64,000 nt of DNA from Sinomicrobium sp. Lineage in GTDB: Bacteria > Bacteroidota > Bacteroidia > Flavobacteriales > Flavobacteriaceae. The stretch's first letter is position 1. Each line of letters starts with the position of its first letter. A program made the translations under genes and the position numbers. This document shows, piece after piece, positions 45,201 through 54,671 of this stretch. The notes beneath the pieces are model-generated. The model ran no database searches, was not told the origin of the DNA, and saw only the letters and a list, made by a program, of their open reading frames with translations. The stretch is from positions 1 through 64,000 of the forward strand of contig JAJUFH010000010.1 of NCBI GenBank assembly GCA_029266035.1. The letters run 5' to 3'.

Positions 45201-47771
45201 GTGAAACTCTCGGTTAACATATCTGTTGCCCCCTTTGTAGCGGGCGTACTTCTCTTGTGTGCAACAATAGGTTGCTCCACACAGGAAGACGCTTTTCTGA
45301 ACAGGAATTTTCACGCGCTTACGGCCAGATACAACATACTGTACAACGGCGATGAGGCGCTTAAGGAAGGGCGGGAAGGACTGGTTGCAAACTATGTTGA
45401 CGATTTTTGGGAGGTGCTGCCTGTAGAGCGCATGGAAGTGGTAGAAGAGCAATCGCTTGGAGGAGGAGCACAAAACCCGAATTTTGAGAAGGCAGAAGAG
45501 AAAGCAGTTAAGGCTGTGCAGAAACACGGGATGAATATCCGAGGCAGAGAGCGCAATCCGCAGATGGACGAAGCCTATTTGCTGCTCGGTATTTCCCGAT
45601 ACTACGACCAACGGTTTATTCCGGCTATGGAGTCTTTTAATTATTTACTGGATCGGTACCCGGACAGCAAGCGGTATGCCGAGACCAGAATATGGCGCGA
45701 AAAGACAAACATACGGCTCGAAAGTGAAGAACTCGCCATTGAAAACCTCAAGGATTTAATGTATAATCTGGAGCTCGAAGATCAGGATTACGCAGATGCC
45801 AGTGCAGCTATGGCTCAGGCCTATATAAATCTCGAGCGGCGAGACAGTGCGGTACAGCGACTCAAAATAGCGACTGAGCTTACCCGCAAACAGGAAGAAA
45901 AAGGAAGGTATCAGTTTATAGTTGGACAGCTCTACGATATGGGTGGAGCCATAGACAGTGCCAACAGTGCCTACGACCATGTGATTGCCCTGAACAGAAG
46001 GGTTCCGCGCGCATATCGTATCCAAGCCTTTATCCGCAAAATGAGGAATATTCCCGCGGAGACCGAAGAAGACATCGCCCTGAGAAGATCGTTTTTAGAC
46101 AAGATGGAAAAAAACAGGGAAAACCGCCCTTATCTGGATGTGATATATCACTATATCGCAGACTTCCACTACGGGAACGACTCGATCTCGTTGGCAGAAG
46201 AATACCTGAACAAATCTCTTCGAGCCAATACCAACGATCAAAAACTAAAGGCAATCTGCTACGAACAATTGGCGGAGATCAATTTTGACCAGCACAACTA
46301 CAAAGATGCCGGAGCTTATTACGACAGTACACTGACGCAGCTTACACAAGATTTGCGAAAGATAAGGACAATCACCAGAAAGCGGGAGAATCTAGAAGAT
46401 GTGATCAAGTATGAAGATGTAGTATACGTAAACGACAGCATACTGCACCTAGCGGGACTGCCGGAAGAAGAGAGAGTCGCCTATTTTGAGAAGTATATCG
46501 CCGATTTAAAAGCGGAAGAAGAAAAAAAGAAAGAAGCCGAGGCCGCAGCCGCTGCTGAAAGTGGGGTGTTTGATCCCTTTAGCACCACAACAAGTGGGAT
46601 GCAGGGGGTAGGAGAAGGCAAATTTTATTTTTACAATACCATTGCTCTAGGGCAGGGAGAAAGCTCTTTTCGCCGTACCTGGGGAAGTAGAGAGCTGGCC
46701 GACAACTGGAGGTGGTCGCGCCAACAAGTCTCTCAGAGGGAAGAAGTCGCAAAACGCGACGAAGAGGAGCTTTTGGTGACCCCCGAACAGCGCTACGATA
46801 TCAATTTTTACCTCGATCGCCTCCCTACTGAGCCACAGGTGTTGGACAGTGTGAAAAAAGATAGGGATTTTGCCAACTATCAGTTAGGGCTTATTTACAA
46901 GGAGAAGTTTAAGGAATATCCGCTTGCAGCAGAAAAACTCGAACGCGTTTTGCAAAGCTCTCCCGAAGAAAAACTGATACTGCCGTCTAAATATCATCTG
47001 TATCGACTGTACGAGTTGCTTGGAGATACCCGTATGAGTGGCTTGAAAGAAGATATTGTAAGCAATCACAAAGGCTCGCGTTATGCAGAGATACTCAACA
47101 ATCCCGAAGCGGTACTGACGGGTGACAGCGACGATCCCGAAACCTATTTTACAGCCTTGCACCACAAGTTTCAACAACAGCGATATGAAGAAGTATTGCA
47201 GGATACGGAAAAGTATATCAAGGCGCACAGCGGAGAAGAGATCATCCCCAAAATGGAGATGCTCAGAGCCGCAAGCCTTGGAAGGTTGTACGGTTTGGAA
47301 CGCTTCAGAAGTGAACTCAGCACCATAGCACTCGACTATCCCAACGACGAGATAGGTAAAGAAGCCCAAAAAAGGATGGAAGAGATTTCCACATTGCAAA
47401 AAGACAGCCTGGGAGAAGGAGCTGGCCGGTGGAAATTGGTGTTCCCGATGGAAAGGGTCAAGCCTGTAGAATTGAACGAACTCGCGGAAACCATAGATTT
47501 CTTTTCGCTCAAATATCCGTATTACAAAAACCTTGTAATTTCTCGTGATATCTACGACGAAAACACTGTGTTACTGGTAGTACACGGGCTCAGAAATCGC
47601 AAAGATGCCTTGGCCTACCAAGAACTTATCGATACCGACGATCAATGCGAGATTAAAGAAGAGCATTTTCTCGTGCTGAGTCCTGACTATCGCGACATAC
47701 AGGTGAACAAAAAACTAGACGACTTTGTAAAAGGTGAAATAATTATAAATACAGAAACTATTAACCCTTAA
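45201..47771 (+). CDS. sprE: SprE/PorW-type TPR lipoprotein of gliding/type IX secretion
   Basis: An 856-residue outer-membrane lipoprotein (signal and lipobox ending ATIGC; start GTG 45201). The conserved start after the cysteine, STQEDAFLNRNFHALTARYN, and the tetratricopeptide-type helices over the next 400 residues match SprE/PorW, needed for secretion through the type IX system. An acidic/Ala-rich linker (EEEKKKEAEAAAAAE) and a second helical-repeat half follow. Bactofilin and the ATP synthase operon follow immediately, a neighbourhood I recall from other flavobacteria. A near-consensus TATTTTTA precedes it. Confidence 0.87.
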   Translation: MKLSVNISVAPFVAGVLLLCATIGCSTQEDAFLNRNFHALTARYNILYNGDEALKEGREGLVANYVDDFWEVLPVERMEVVEEQSLGGGAQNPNFEKAEEKAVKAVQKHGMNIRGRERNPQMDEAYLLLGISRYYDQRFIPAMESFNYLLDRYPDSKRYAETRIWREKTNIRLESEELAIENLKDLMYNLELEDQDYADASAAMAQAYINLERRDSAVQRLKIATELTRKQEEKGRYQFIVGQLYDMGGAIDSANSAYDHVIALNRRVPRAYRIQAFIRKMRNIPAETEEDIALRRSFLDKMEKNRENRPYLDVIYHYIADFHYGNDSISLAEEYLNKSLRANTNDQKLKAICYEQLAEINFDQHNYKDAGAYYDSTLTQLTQDLRKIRTITRKRENLEDVIKYEDVVYVNDSILHLAGLPEEERVAYFEKYIADLKAEEEKKKEAEAAAAAESGVFDPFSTTTSGMQGVGEGKFYFYNTIALGQGESSFRRTWGSRELADNWRWSRQQVSQREEVAKRDEEELLVTPEQRYDINFYLDRLPTEPQVLDSVKKDRDFANYQLGLIYKEKFKEYPLAAEKLERVLQSSPEEKLILPSKYHLYRLYELLGDTRMSGLKEDIVSNHKGSRYAEILNNPEAVLTGDSDDPETYFTALHHKFQQQRYEEVLQDTEKYIKAHSGEEIIPKMEMLRAASLGRLYGLERFRSELSTIALDYPNDEIGKEAQKRMEEISTLQKDSLGEGAGRWKLVFPMERVKPVELNELAETIDFFSLKYPYYKNLVISRDIYDENTVLLVVHGLRNRKDALAYQELIDTDDQCEIKEEHFLVLSPDYRDIQVNKKLDDFVKGEIIINTETINP

Positions 47772-47782
47772 AATACCCCGTA

Positions 47783-48202
47783 ATGTTTTCAGAATCTAAA
47801 AGAGGAAAACTCATCACAGAGTCCTTTCCGCAAGCTAACCGAATTGAAAAAGACACCCGTATTACCGGTGATATTACCTCTGGTACCGATATACGTATCG
47901 ATGGCAAAGTAGAAGGCAATGTAAAGTCGTCCGGAAGAATAGTGATCGGTAAAGACGGCAGTATTGACGGCAAGATAGAATGCGCCAATGCAGATATAGA
48001 AGGGCGCTTTTCAGGAGATCTCAAGGTTGCCGAGCAACTTTCGCTCAAAGCTTCTGCCTTTGTACAAGGAGAGGTGATTGCAGGGCGATTATCGGTAGAA
48101 CCCGGAGCTACCTTTAACGCCAGTTGCAGTATGCAAACAGGCGATGTAGCACAGCCGGAACAAGAGAAAACCGCAAAAGGGAAAGTCGGGAAAACAGCCT
48201 GA
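47783..48202 (+). CDS. Bactofilin (polymer-forming cytoskeletal protein)
   Basis: A 139-residue bactofilin. The central beta-helix domain has regular hydrophobic/glycine repeats (DTRITGDITSGTDIRIDGKVEGNVKS is its start), with flexible polar ends and a basic, Ala/Lys-rich tail. Bactofilins polymerise without nucleotide and organise cell-envelope processes. It lies 11 nt after sprE and so is likely co-transcribed with it. Confidence 0.9.
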   Translation: MFSESKRGKLITESFPQANRIEKDTRITGDITSGTDIRIDGKVEGNVKSSGRIVIGKDGSIDGKIECANADIEGRFSGDLKVAEQLSLKASAFVQGEVIAGRLSVEPGATFNASCSMQTGDVAQPEQEKTAKGKVGKTA

Positions 48203-48227
48203 TATACTCAAAGAATATACGCTATTG

Positions 48228-48638
48228 ATGAAAAGACTTTTTTTCGCTTTTTTGACAACACTTGTCGTATGTACTGCAGTGTTGTACGCAATACAATACG
48301 CTGTGGTAAACGACGGTGATACCTCCTTGAGTCTTAGTATTTCTCCCTCCGCTATTTATGGGTTTCACTTTTTGTGCACCCTCGTTATCTTTAGTGGTTT
48401 GCTGTTGGTACACCGCATAGCCAAACAGCAAACCGGAAATGCCTTTATGGCTGGGAGTGTGCTGAGAATGCTAGCATCGGTACTGTTCTTGTGGCCCTTG
48501 ATACAGAAGGATATAGACCCGGTGGTCGATGTATTGGCTTTTTTTATTCCCTATTTTATTTTTTTAGCAATAGAGGTTTTTTATGTGACAAAACTCCTTC
48601 AGAACGACAAGGGGGGAAAAAACGGCAAAAATCTTTAG
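48228..48638 (+). CDS. DUF6168-like small membrane protein ahead of the ATP synthase genes
   Basis: A 136-residue protein with four transmembrane helices (about residues 5-25, 45-65, 75-95, 100-122), a layout resembling AtpI. I recognise it from memory as DUF6168. It occupies the position just before atpB where AtpI/AtpZ accessory proteins usually sit, and no other such gene is present between bactofilin and atpB. A role in c-ring assembly or ion supply is inference. The start ATG 48228 is preferred over TTG 48225. Confidence 0.72.
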   Translation: MKRLFFAFLTTLVVCTAVLYAIQYAVVNDGDTSLSLSISPSAIYGFHFLCTLVIFSGLLLVHRIAKQQTGNAFMAGSVLRMLASVLFLWPLIQKDIDPVVDVLAFFIPYFIFLAIEVFYVTKLLQNDKGGKNGKNL

Positions 48639-48668
48639 TTGTAAACAGGGAATTGTTAATTAAATTTT

Positions 48669-48676
48669 TACCTTTG
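48669..48676 (+). promoter_or_regulatory. -7 box of the ATP synthase operon
   Basis: TACCTTTG is an exact TAnnTTTG match, 40 nt before the atpB ATG. TTG at 48653-48655 is 13 nt upstream, shorter than the usual spacing. It lies in the 78-nt gap after the DUF6168 gene. Confidence 0.55.
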
Positions 48677-48716
48677 CGCCAAAATTTAGAGACCTGGTAT
48701 TTTTTACAAAAGAGAT

Positions 48717-49787
48717 ATGGCATTAGCACGAAAATCAATTACAAATCTGATTCTTTTAGCTTTTTTGATCGTCTCATCAGCGTTTGCTCAAGAGCATCAT
48801 ACCAATGGTGAAGAACAAGAAGAGGAATACAACCCTACAGAAGTTATCATGCACCACATTAGGGATTCTCATGAATTCCATATTTTTGGGGACATATCTC
48901 TGGGATTGCCGGTGATATTGTGGACAGACAATGGGCTAGTAACATTTATCTCTAGTGAATTTCAGCACGATGATGCCGGACAGGTTATCGTAGAGCGCAA
49001 GGGAATGAAATTTGCGCGTTATCACGATGAAATATATTACGCAGGGAGTGACGGAAAATTGAAGTTTGACGACAATCACCACCCCGTAGCAGATCGCCCG
49101 CTTAACTTTTCCATTACCAAGAATGTCTTTACACTTTTTCTTGCAGCAGCTATTATGTTGCTGGTGTTTATACCTGTAGCTAATTCTTACAAGAGAGTTC
49201 GCGGAGCTCCCAAGGGGCTGGCAGGTTTTATTGAACCCCTTATCCTCTTTGTGCGAAACGACATAGCGATACCTAATATCGGAAAGAAAAAATACGAGAA
49301 GTACATGCCCTATCTACTGACCGTATTTTTTTTAATCTGGTTTGGAAACCTTTTCGGTCTTATACCGTTCTTCCCCTTTACCGGAACCCTTACCAACGAT
49401 ATAATATTTACTGGGGTACTGGCTGTGTTCACATTCCTTATCACTGCATTCAGTGGGAATAAACATTACTGGAAGCATATCTTTGCCACTCCCGGAGTGC
49501 CGAAGCCCTTGTTGTTGATTATGATACCGGTTGAAGTACTCGGCATGTTTACCAAACCCTTTGCTCTAATGGTGCGTCTGTTTGCAAACATTACCGCGGG
49601 GCATATAGTTATCCTTAGCCTTTTCTCTTTGATCTTTATATTTAAGACAGCTGCGGTAGCACCTGTGTCTATCGCATTTGCACTGTTTATGTTTGTGCTC
49701 GAACTGTTGGTAGCGGCATTGCAGGCCTATGTGTTTACGCTCTTGTCCGCGCTGTTTATAGGGCAAGCCGTAGAAGATCATCACTAG
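48717..49787 (+). CDS. atpB: F-type ATP synthase subunit a
   Basis: Membrane stator subunit forming the proton half-channels next to the c-ring. It has 356 residues, longer than the E. coli subunit because of an N-terminal extension with a signal peptide (cleavage near SSAFAQ) and a periplasmic region rich in His/Glu, typical of Bacteroidota. The essential arginine is in MVRLFANITAGH; the last helices end LSALFIGQAVEDHH. It is the first gene of the atpBEFHAG order. Confidence 0.95.
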   Translation: MALARKSITNLILLAFLIVSSAFAQEHHTNGEEQEEEYNPTEVIMHHIRDSHEFHIFGDISLGLPVILWTDNGLVTFISSEFQHDDAGQVIVERKGMKFARYHDEIYYAGSDGKLKFDDNHHPVADRPLNFSITKNVFTLFLAAAIMLLVFIPVANSYKRVRGAPKGLAGFIEPLILFVRNDIAIPNIGKKKYEKYMPYLLTVFFLIWFGNLFGLIPFFPFTGTLTNDIIFTGVLAVFTFLITAFSGNKHYWKHIFATPGVPKPLLLIMIPVEVLGMFTKPFALMVRLFANITAGHIVILSLFSLIFIFKTAAVAPVSIAFALFMFVLELLVAALQAYVFTLLSALFIGQAVEDHH

Positions 49788-49798
49788 AAAAGAATTGA

Positions 49799-50035
<237 letters not shown>

Positions 50036-50048
50036 TTAAAGAAAAACA

Positions 50049-50082
50049 CACTCCGCAACGGTTGGTTGCGGGGTGGTTTTTA
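50049..50082 (+). terminator. Hairpin terminator/attenuator between atpE and atpF
   Basis: CACTCCGCAAC (50049-50059) pairs with GTTGCGGGGTG (50065-50075) through 11 bp including one G-U pair, with a 5-nt loop, followed by GTTTTTA. It lies 14 nt after the atpE stop and 35 nt before atpF, inside the operon. Partial termination would raise atpB/atpE message over the rest, matching the high copy number of subunit c. The stem could also protect the 3' end of a shortened message. Confidence 0.7.
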
Positions 50083-50116
50083 ATTGTTAGAAAAAAGACT
50101 TTAAATATCTTATACA

Positions 50117-50611
50117 ATGAATATTACGCATCCTGAAAGTTTATTATTTTGGACGGTTCTGGTATTTGTCATCCTGCTTGTGCTGCTTAAAAAGTATGCT
50201 TGGAGTCCTATTCTAGGCGCTGTAAAAGACAGGGAGACTTCTATCAACGATGCTCTTGCGGCTGCAGAGGAAGCTCGTAAAGAAATGCAGAACCTCAAGG
50301 CAGATAATGAGCGTATTCTCAAAGAAGCCCGTGCCGAAAGAGATATGTTGCTCAAAGAGGCCCGCGAAATGAAAGAGCAGATTATTGCCGATGCAAAGAC
50401 AGAAGCTCAGGAACAGGGTAACAAGATTATAGCTCAGGCTAAATCGACTATCGAAAACGAGAAAAAAGCAGCCTTATCTGAATTGAAAAATCAGGTGGCA
50501 AGCCTCTCTCTTGAAATAGCTGAAAAAGTGGTAAAACAAGAGTTCTCCGACAAAGACAAGCAGTTGGAGCTGGTAGAAAACATGCTTGGAGAAGCAGGTA
50601 CCTTAAATTAA
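50117..50611 (+). CDS. atpF: F-type ATP synthase subunit b
   Basis: A 164-residue peripheral stalk subunit. One N-terminal membrane helix (about residues 10-27, FWTVLVFVILLVLLKKYAW) is followed by a long charged helix rich in Ala, Glu and Lys, with the typical KDRETSINDALAAAEEARKE start. It links subunit a to delta. atpH starts 6 nt later. Confidence 0.95.
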   Translation: MNITHPESLLFWTVLVFVILLVLLKKYAWSPILGAVKDRETSINDALAAAEEARKEMQNLKADNERILKEARAERDMLLKEAREMKEQIIADAKTEAQEQGNKIIAQAKSTIENEKKAALSELKNQVASLSLEIAEKVVKQEFSDKDKQLELVENMLGEAGTLN

Positions 50612-50617
50612 GAAAGG

Positions 50618-51154
50618 ATGGCAGGATCGAGAGCAGCGATACGATACGCAAAAGCTACCCTGGCTCTGGCTGGGGAACAAGATGCCGTAAAGGCCGTGTA
50701 CGAGGATATGGACCTGATACAAAATACAGTGTCCGCTAATCGCGACCTTCAGTTGATGCTTAAAAGCCCGGTGGTTAAAGCTGAAATTAAGAAAACAGCA
50801 CTAGACGAAATATTTGCCGGAGTGCAGAATATTACCAGAAACCTGATACGAGTGCTGGTGGAGAATAACCGCGTAGATGCTCTGTCTGATGTAGCCGGAC
50901 AGTATATGGCACTTTACAATCAGCACCACGGAAAACAACAAGCCGTAGTGACAACTGCAGTACCGCTTTCAGATAGATTGAAAGCCGGAGTATTGCAGAA
51001 AGTAAAAGAACTCACAGGTAAAGAGGCTATTCTTAAAAATGTGATAGATGAGAGTATAATCGGAGGATTTATACTGCGCATTGGCGATTTGCAATACAAC
51101 GCTAGCGTAGCACAGCGATTTTCCGATCTCAAACGAAAAATATCCTATAATTAA
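50618..51154 (+). CDS. atpH: F-type ATP synthase subunit delta
   Basis: A 178-residue stator subunit joining the b stalk to the top of the alpha/beta ring. The N-terminal helical bundle begins AIRYAKATLALA; the C-terminal domain has the IIGGFILRIGDLQYNASV motif near the end, typical of delta/OSCP. Length is normal. Gap to atpA is 84 nt. Confidence 0.94.
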   Translation: MAGSRAAIRYAKATLALAGEQDAVKAVYEDMDLIQNTVSANRDLQLMLKSPVVKAEIKKTALDEIFAGVQNITRNLIRVLVENNRVDALSDVAGQYMALYNQHHGKQQAVVTTAVPLSDRLKAGVLQKVKELTGKEAILKNVIDESIIGGFILRIGDLQYNASVAQRFSDLKRKISYN

Positions 51155-51238
51155 TTATACGTACAATTAAAAATGAGGCCGTACAACAGGCCTGCCAAGA
51201 GGTAGAAATGTTCACGGTCACTAAATACCAAAATAAAG

Positions 51239-52816
51239 ATGGCAGAAGTTAATCCGGCTGAAGTATCAGCAATATTAAAGAAACAGTTATCAGGGTTCGA
51301 GTCAGGAGCTTCCCTGGACGAAGTAGGAACCGTTTTGCAGGTGGGTGACGGTATTGCAAGGATTTACGGACTTTCCAATGCCCAATACGGGGAATTGGTA
51401 GAGTTTGAAAGTGGTCTTGAAGGTATCGTACTTAACCTCGAAGAAGATAATGTGGGTGTGGTATTGCTCGGGCCTTCCAAAGAAATCAAAGAAGGTTCTG
51501 TCGCAAAACGTACCAAACGTATCGCCTCTGTTAAGGTAGGAGAAGGCGTTGTTGGACGTGTAGTAGACACTTTGGGAAATCCAATAGATGGGAAAGGAAG
51601 CATTGAAGGCGAGCTCTTCGAAATGCCACTGGAACGCAAAGCTCCCGGAGTAATCTTCCGCCAGCCGGTTAATGAACCACTACAAACAGGAATCAAAGCG
51701 GTAGACGCCATGATACCGGTAGGTAGAGGACAACGAGAGCTGGTAATCGGTGACCGTCAGACTGGAAAGACTACGGTTTGTATCGATACCATCCTCAATC
51801 AGAAAGAATTTTACGATGCAGGTGAGCCTGTATATTGTATATATGTAGCCATAGGGCAAAAAGCATCTACGGTAGCTGCTATCGCCAAAACCCTTGAAGA
51901 TAAAGGAGCTTTGGCATATACTACCATAGTAGCGGCAAACGCTTCCGACCCTGCGCCTATGCAGGTGTACGCTCCTTTTGCCGGAGCTGCCATCGGAGAG
52001 TATTTCCGAGATACCGGAAGACCGGCACTCATCGTTTATGACGACTTGTCTAAGCAGGCTGTAGCCTATCGTGAGGTGTCGCTGCTACTCCGTCGTCCAC
52101 CCGGACGTGAGGCATATCCCGGTGACGTTTTCTACCTGCACTCCAGATTGCTGGAGCGTGCGGCAAAAGTTATCGCCGACGACGATATCGCAAAGAATAT
52201 GAACGATCTTCCGGAGTCGCTAAAGCCTAAAGTAAAAGGAGGGGGCTCACTTACAGCTCTTCCTATCATAGAAACTCAGGCAGGAGACGTATCCGCTTAT
52301 ATCCCGACCAACGTGATTTCGATTACCGACGGACAGATATTCTTGGAATCTGATCTCTTTAACTCAGGGGTAAGACCTGCGATCAACGTGGGGATCTCCG
52401 TATCTCGTGTAGGGGGATCTGCCCAGATTAAGTCGATGAAAAAAGTGGCAGGTACACTCAAACTCGACCAAGCACAGTTTAGAGAACTCGAGGCCTTTGC
52501 TAAATTTGGTTCAGATCTCGATGCCGCTACCCTCAATGTAATCGAGAAAGGGAAACGAAACGTGGAAATCCTGAAACAGGCACAAAATGACCCCTATACC
52601 GTAGAAGATCAAGTGGCGATTATCTATGCCGGGTCTAAAAACCTGTTGAGAAATGTACCCGTAAACAAGGTTAAGGAGTTTGAAAGAGAATATCTCGAAT
52701 TTTTAAATGCTAAACACAGAGATATACTCGACCAGTTGAAACAAGGAAAACTTACCGATGAGGTAACCGATACCTTGGCTTCAGTAGCAAAAGACCTGTC
52801 AGGGAAGTACAATTAG
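51239..52816 (+). CDS. atpA: F-type ATP synthase subunit alpha
   Basis: A 525-residue regulatory nucleotide-binding subunit of F1. The P-loop is GDRQTGKT near residue 172; the alpha signature [17 protein letters not shown] is present, as is the arginine finger region. It is slightly longer than the E. coli subunit. It is followed by atpG rather than atpD, because beta and epsilon are encoded elsewhere in most Bacteroidota. Confidence 0.97.
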   Translation: MAEVNPAEVSAILKKQLSGFESGASLDEVGTVLQVGDGIARIYGLSNAQYGELVEFESGLEGIVLNLEEDNVGVVLLGPSKEIKEGSVAKRTKRIASVKVGEGVVGRVVDTLGNPIDGKGSIEGELFEMPLERKAPGVIFRQPVNEPLQTGIKAVDAMIPVGRGQRELVIGDRQTGKTTVCIDTILNQKEFYDAGEPVYCIYVAIGQKASTVAAIAKTLEDKGALAYTTIVAANASDPAPMQVYAPFAGAAIGEYFRDTGRPALIVYDDLSKQAVAYREVSLLLRRPPGREAYPGDVFYLHSRLLERAAKVIADDDIAKNMNDLPESLKPKVKGGGSLTALPIIETQAGDVSAYIPTNVISITDGQIFLESDLFNSGVRPAINVGISVSRVGGSAQIKSMKKVAGTLKLDQAQFRELEAFAKFGSDLDAATLNVIEKGKRNVEILKQAQNDPYTVEDQVAIIYAGSKNLLRNVPVNKVKEFEREYLEFLNAKHRDILDQLKQGKLTDEVTDTLASVAKDLSGKYN

Positions 52817-52874
52817 TCAGTTCGGAAACTGAGTGTAAACTCTAATGCTGAACCCTGATTTATAACTAAAGAAA

Positions 52875-53735
52875 ATGGCAAACTTAAAAGAAATACGAGG
52901 AAGAATAGCGTCGGTATCTTCAACCATGCAGATTACCAGTGCCATGAAAATGGTATCTGCTGCAAAGCTCAAGAAAGCCCAAGACGCTATTACAGCCATG
53001 CGCCCTTATGCAGAGAAACTCACCGAGCTCTTACAGGGACTAAGTGCTACGCTCGAAGGAGATTCCGGCAGCGTTTATGCAGCGCATAGAAAGGTGCAGA
53101 AAGTTCTTGCGGTAGTCATTACTTCCAATCGCGGACTCTGTGGTGCTTTTAACAGTAATGTAATCAAAGAGGCTAAGCAATTGGTGTCTTCTTCCTACCG
53201 AGGAAGACAAGTAGACTTTCTAACTGTAGGAAAAAAAGGAGATGATGCACTCGGAAAGCTGTACACTGTAATTGAAAACCACAACCATATTTTTGACAAT
53301 CTCGCTTTCGACGAGGTAGCTGTTGTCGCTGAGCGACTGATGGCATTGTACAGCGAAGGAGCCTATGATAAGATAGTGCTGGTGTACAACCACTTTAAGA
53401 ATGCCGGAAACCAGGTTGTGAGAACAGAACAGTTTTTGCCGATTTCCCCCGTGGAAGGCGAAGTAGAATTGGCTAGCGACTATATCTTCGAACCCTCTAA
53501 AGAAGAGATTGTAGAAACCCTTATCCCCAAGTCTCTAAAAACACAGCTTTACAAGGCGCTAAGAGATTCTTTTGCCTCCGAGCACGGAGCTCGTATGACT
53601 GCCATGCACAAGGCGACAGACAATGCTACCGAGCTTAGAGATCAACTCAAACTCACCTACAACAAAGCGAGACAAGCAGCAATTACCAACGAAATCCTTG
53701 AAATCGTAGGTGGAGCAGAGGCTTTGAATAACTAA
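52875..53735 (+). CDS. atpG: F-type ATP synthase subunit gamma
   Basis: A 286-residue central shaft of F1. The N-terminal helix begins LKEIRGRIASVSSTMQITSAMKMVSAAKLKKAQ; TSNRGLCGAFN is the conserved Rossmann-like segment; the C-terminal helix has NKARQAAITNEILEIVGGAEAL. It is the last gene of this operon and is followed by a terminator about 50 nt downstream. Confidence 0.96.
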   Translation: MANLKEIRGRIASVSSTMQITSAMKMVSAAKLKKAQDAITAMRPYAEKLTELLQGLSATLEGDSGSVYAAHRKVQKVLAVVITSNRGLCGAFNSNVIKEAKQLVSSSYRGRQVDFLTVGKKGDDALGKLYTVIENHNHIFDNLAFDEVAVVAERLMALYSEGAYDKIVLVYNHFKNAGNQVVRTEQFLPISPVEGEVELASDYIFEPSKEEIVETLIPKSLKTQLYKALRDSFASEHGARMTAMHKATDNATELRDQLKLTYNKARQAAITNEILEIVGGAEALNN

Positions 53736-53783
53736 TAGAACACAAGCGGGAATTCCCTGCGTTGTAAAATATAACTATCACTG

Positions 53784-53813
53784 AAGGATTGTCTGAAAAG
53801 GCAGTCCTTTTTT
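53784..53813 (+). terminator. Intrinsic terminator of the atp operon
   Basis: AAGGATTGTCT (53784-53794) pairs with AGGCAGTCCTT (53799-53809), 11 bp with two G-U pairs, closing a GAAA loop. A run of six T (53808-53813) overlaps and follows the right arm. It lies about 50 nt after the atpG stop. Confidence 0.8.
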
Positions 53814-53843
53814 GGTTTATTAGTTTGTGGTTTATTAGTTCGT
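53814..53843 (+). repeat. 15-nt tandem direct repeat
   Basis: GGTTTATTAGTTTGT is followed at once by GGTTTATTAGTTCGT, differing by one base. It is a short A+T-rich duplication just after the atp terminator. Confidence 0.6.
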
Positions 53844-53886
53844 AGTTGTTAGGAACAATCACCATTTATATGTTCCAGACACCGTA

Positions 53887-53908
53887 GAGACGCAAAATTT
53901 TGCGTCTC
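53887..53908. repeat. 22-bp perfect palindrome (interspersed-repeat-like)
   Basis: GAGACGCAAAA is followed directly by its reverse complement TTTTGCGTCTC, giving a perfect 22-bp palindrome, flanked by CCGTA on the left and a run of C on the right. The motif GTAGAGACGCAAAATTTTGC is one I recall as a frequent intergenic repeat in bacteria including Bacteroidota. No further copy was noticed in this window. Confidence 0.65.
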
Positions 53909-53960
53909 CCCCCATTGACGAATTGACGTGGTACGATCGGCAATTTTTCAGAGGATATTT

Positions 53961-54002
53961 CAACAATTTATTCGATACAAATTTGTATTGAATAAATTGT
54001 TG
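53961..54002. repeat. 42-bp near-perfect inverted repeat
   Basis: The left arm starts CAACAATTTATTCGATACAA and the right arm ends AATAAATTGTTG. All 21 base pairs match except one (C-G versus a T on the other arm). There is no loop; the centre is ACAAATTTGT. It has no T-tract typical of a terminator. Confidence 0.75.
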
Positions 54003-54191
54003 ATGTACGCTAATCCCAGTAAAGAAGGGGATAGCGTGTTTTTTTCACAAGGGCGACGAAATTAATGTTTTAGAGTTAAAAAGGTAGATCTGTTATTGTT
54101 GGTTTGGACAATCTTACAAAACAAACGGAGAAATAAAATTCAAATGGTCAATTCTGAAAACACTATCTTTACAAGACTAATGTTGATAAGG

Positions 54192-54671
54192 ATGAAAAAG
54201 ATATTTTTTATTCCCGTGCTTTTGTCGGCGGTATTTGTCGCGCAGTGTGGCAGTTCCGGATATGTGTTGTCATCCCCTCCGGAAGCTGTGGCAGATAAGG
54301 AAACGGTAGCTGAGCAGTACAGTGATGATCAAGGAGAAAAAGTGATACGTGTGTTTGTTCCGACAAGTCAATCGGGAGAGACAGGGGTTTCGCTCGACAG
54401 TCTTTATTTCCGAGGACAGAGCGCAGCGCTTCGAAGGGTAGAAAAGGACAGTTATGCCGTGTATATTGCAGATTTTCCCGCCCCGAGTAAACCCGACAGG
54501 GTTGTTCACTCCGATCCGAGAATGGAATTTGGCAATCTGCCGTCTTCCACCTCTTCCGACATACCCTTCGATCTTAAAGACAGTGAGGCGGTAGTCCGAT
54601 ATACAGCAAAGGGAAAGGTGAAGTATTTCAAAATTTCGGAAGTGAGATTTGTCGAACCCGGAAGTAACTGA
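54192..54671 (+). CDS. Predicted lipoprotein, function unknown
   Basis: A 159-residue protein. The ATG at 54192 gives a lipoprotein signal (MKKIFFIPVLLSAVFVAQC) with the cysteine at residue 19, followed by a Gly/Ser linker. The rest is polar and probably beta-rich, ending EVRFVEPGSN. I recognise no domain. An in-frame extension to 54096 is unlikely because it would bury the signal. It is followed by the flippase gene after 88 nt. Confidence 0.7.
   Translation: MKKIFFIPVLLSAVFVAQCGSSGYVLSSPPEAVADKETVAEQYSDDQGEKVIRVFVPTSQSGETGVSLDSLYFRGQSAALRRVEKDSYAVYIADFPAPSKPDRVVHSDPRMEFGNLPSSTSSDIPFDLKDSEAVVRYTAKGKVKYFKISEVRFVEPGSN

Larger units (their letters stand above)
53736..54191. other. Gene-free, palindrome-rich interval after the ATP synthase operon
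   Basis: About 455 nt without a supported gene. In order it holds the operon terminator, a 15-nt direct repeat (53814-53843), a 22-bp palindrome (53887-53908), a 7-nt direct repeat ATTGACG (53914-53920 and 53922-53928), a 42-bp inverted repeat (53961-54002) and a near-consensus box TATCTTTA (54164-54171) before the lipoprotein gene. Confidence 0.6.
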
